Assembly: GCF_000686525.1 (NCBI RefSeq)
Contig: NZ_JMKT01000008.1
Span: 310,001 to 374,000 of the forward strand
Length of the DNA stretch: 64,000 nt
Direction: 5' to 3'
Source: Desulfonatronovibrio hydrogenovorans DSM 9292
GTDB lineage: Bacteria; Desulfobacterota; Desulfovibrionia; Desulfovibrionales; Desulfonatronovibrionaceae
This document shows positions 62,993-64,000 of this stretch, piece by piece. The notes below the pieces were generated by a model. The model saw nothing but the letters and a program-made list of their open reading frames with translations, was not told the DNA's origin and did not search any database. The position numbers and the translations under genes were made by a program. Position 1 is the stretch's first letter. Every line of letters begins with the position of its first letter.

Positions 62993-63163
62993 ATTGAGCC
63001 TTTGAGCAACTAATTTCCATTATTATAAAAAAAACATCTCAGGTCTACATTAAAGTTGACAAAAGTTTACACGCCGGACGACTTTAACCTGGAGCAGACT
63101 TGTTTTATAAATCTTGTAAAGCTGGATTGTTGAATTGATGCAGTTTTAAGGAGGAAGGAAACG

Positions 63164-63901
63164 ATGAAACGGTCTACTGTAAAGTGTTTTATTGGAGTAA
63201 TTCTGGTAGTTGTCCTCATGATGCCTTTATCTGCCTTTGGCTATGGTGGTGGATCAAGTGGTGGCTCTGGAGGTGCCGGGGGTTCATCAGGAGGAGGTGG
63301 TGGAGGAGATGGTTTTTCCTCGCCTACTGACTATGAGGTTACTGGAATAGATCAAGCAATGGAAGGATTTGATCAGTTTGATTTTGACAAGATGCAGAAG
63401 GATCATGAAGATAAAGAACGAAGAAGGCAGCTTGAACGGGATCAATTCAGTCATGAATGGGGAAGGGATTATGCTGCCAGGGATCAGGCAATATCCGATG
63501 CGGTTTACGACGTTGCCAATATAGTTGACAAGGCTAATACTGCCTTGGGCTGGGGTGCTGGCTTTGCCTCGGGGGGCACCACTTCTATGGCTTCTGACGT
63601 AGCTCAGGGTGCGCTGAAAGGAGCAGCCGAAGCAATGGGTGACTATATGGCTGGCAACGATGCCAGGCTGGTCCAACGGGTTCTCCAGGGTGCTGGTAAG
63701 TCTGCCATACAGTCCAAGCTGCCTCATGCAGTTAATGTGATGACGGATATAGCTACTTCATTTGCCGGTGGTGGCTCGGGATCAAGTTCGGGAGGTAGAG
63801 TTCAGGGGGGGTATACAAGAACAGTTGATCAGCCCCATACCCCTGATTATGGCATGATGGATTATGCCCCTCGGCCTGTAATGACTCCGGAATACCGTTA
63901 A
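63164..63901 (+). CDS. Secreted Gly/Ser-rich protein of unknown function
   Basis: 245 residues. A signal peptide (about 1-26, cleavage after SAFG) is followed by a Gly/Ser tract (residues about 27-50), an acidic-basic helical part (FDFDKMQKDHEDKERRRQ), an alanine-rich middle and another Gly-rich stretch. I do not recognise the family. AAGGAGGAAGGAAACG gives a strong start. The next gene, a lipoprotein, is 32 bases on. Confidence 0.75.
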   Translation: MKRSTVKCFIGVILVVVLMMPLSAFGYGGGSSGGSGGAGGSSGGGGGGDGFSSPTDYEVTGIDQAMEGFDQFDFDKMQKDHEDKERRRQLERDQFSHEWGRDYAARDQAISDAVYDVANIVDKANTALGWGAGFASGGTTSMASDVAQGALKGAAEAMGDYMAGNDARLVQRVLQGAGKSAIQSKLPHAVNVMTDIATSFAGGGSGSSSGGRVQGGYTRTVDQPHTPDYGMMDYAPRPVMTPEYR

Positions 63902-63933
63902 TGGCCCTCACTATTGCTTTGCGGAGGTAGAAA

Positions 63934-64000
63934 GTGAAAGCATATAAAATCGGATTGCTCCTTCTATTCATTTTTTTTGTGTCTGGATGCAAGGTGCAGC
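63934..64000 (+). CDS. Lipoprotein, N-terminal fragment cut by the window end
   Basis: GTG start with GGAGG seven bases upstream. The 22 visible residues are a lipoprotein signal peptide with lipobox VSGC at about residues 16-19. The rest lies beyond the window. Confidence 0.7.
   Translation, partial: MKAYKIGLLLLFIFFVSGCKVQ

Overview
The window looks like the chromosome of a dissimilatory sulfate-reducing deltaproteobacterium, most likely of the order Desulfovibrionales. The main evidence is the complete activation-reduction block sat - aprB - aprA - qmoA - qmoB - qmoC (23.6-32.4 kb), together with a NifX-like protein, PEP-synthase-like proteins and a homoserine-kinase-type ApgM of the kind seen in that group. 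Genus is not claimed. There is no integrase, transposase, phage gene or CRISPR array.

Layout. 0-1.2 kb: the 3' part of a sigma-54 enhancer-binding regulator and a NifX-like protein. 1.5-23.1 kb: an unusual signalling and transport region. It holds three SLC13/DASS-type membrane transporters, two double-CBS proteins, two large PEP-synthase-like proteins, three sensor histidine kinases with extracytoplasmic sensor regions, four intact stand-alone receivers, one receiver that has lost its phosphorylation residues, one receiver fragment, and one receiver fused directly to a transporter. None of these receivers carries a DNA-binding output domain. 23.6-34.2 kb: ATP sulfurylase, APS reductase, the Qmo membrane complex, then a GltD-like flavoprotein and a four-cluster ferredoxin. 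34.3-48.5 kb: housekeeping genes (a MotB/MotA-like pair, purU, metF, asd, a class IV aminotransferase, a glycosyltransferase, alaC-hom-apgM, a thioesterase, cbiE, a GAF protein, gap) and three tRNAs (Arg-TCT, Ser-GCT, Arg-CCT). 48.9-61.6 kb: an MSHA-type type IV pilus cluster in the canonical order I-J-K-L-M-E-G-pilin-minor pilins. Its pilin gene has a near-consensus sigma-54 promoter and a strong terminator. 61.7-64 kb: a membrane-bound LuxR-type regulator, a Gly-rich exported protein and the start of a lipoprotein gene.

How the parts may work together. The transporters lie immediately upstream of the sulfate-activation genes, so sulfate (or another sulfur oxyanion) is the natural candidate substrate; this is inference. 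The receiver-transporter fusion suggests that phosphorylation acts on uptake itself rather than on transcription. The separate receivers beside the other two transporters may do the same in trans, with CBS proteins reporting adenylate charge. Sat consumes ATP, AprBA reduces APS to sulfite, and QmoABC links AprBA to the quinone pool. The region from 1.5 to 23 kb is the best candidate here for a poorly described system.
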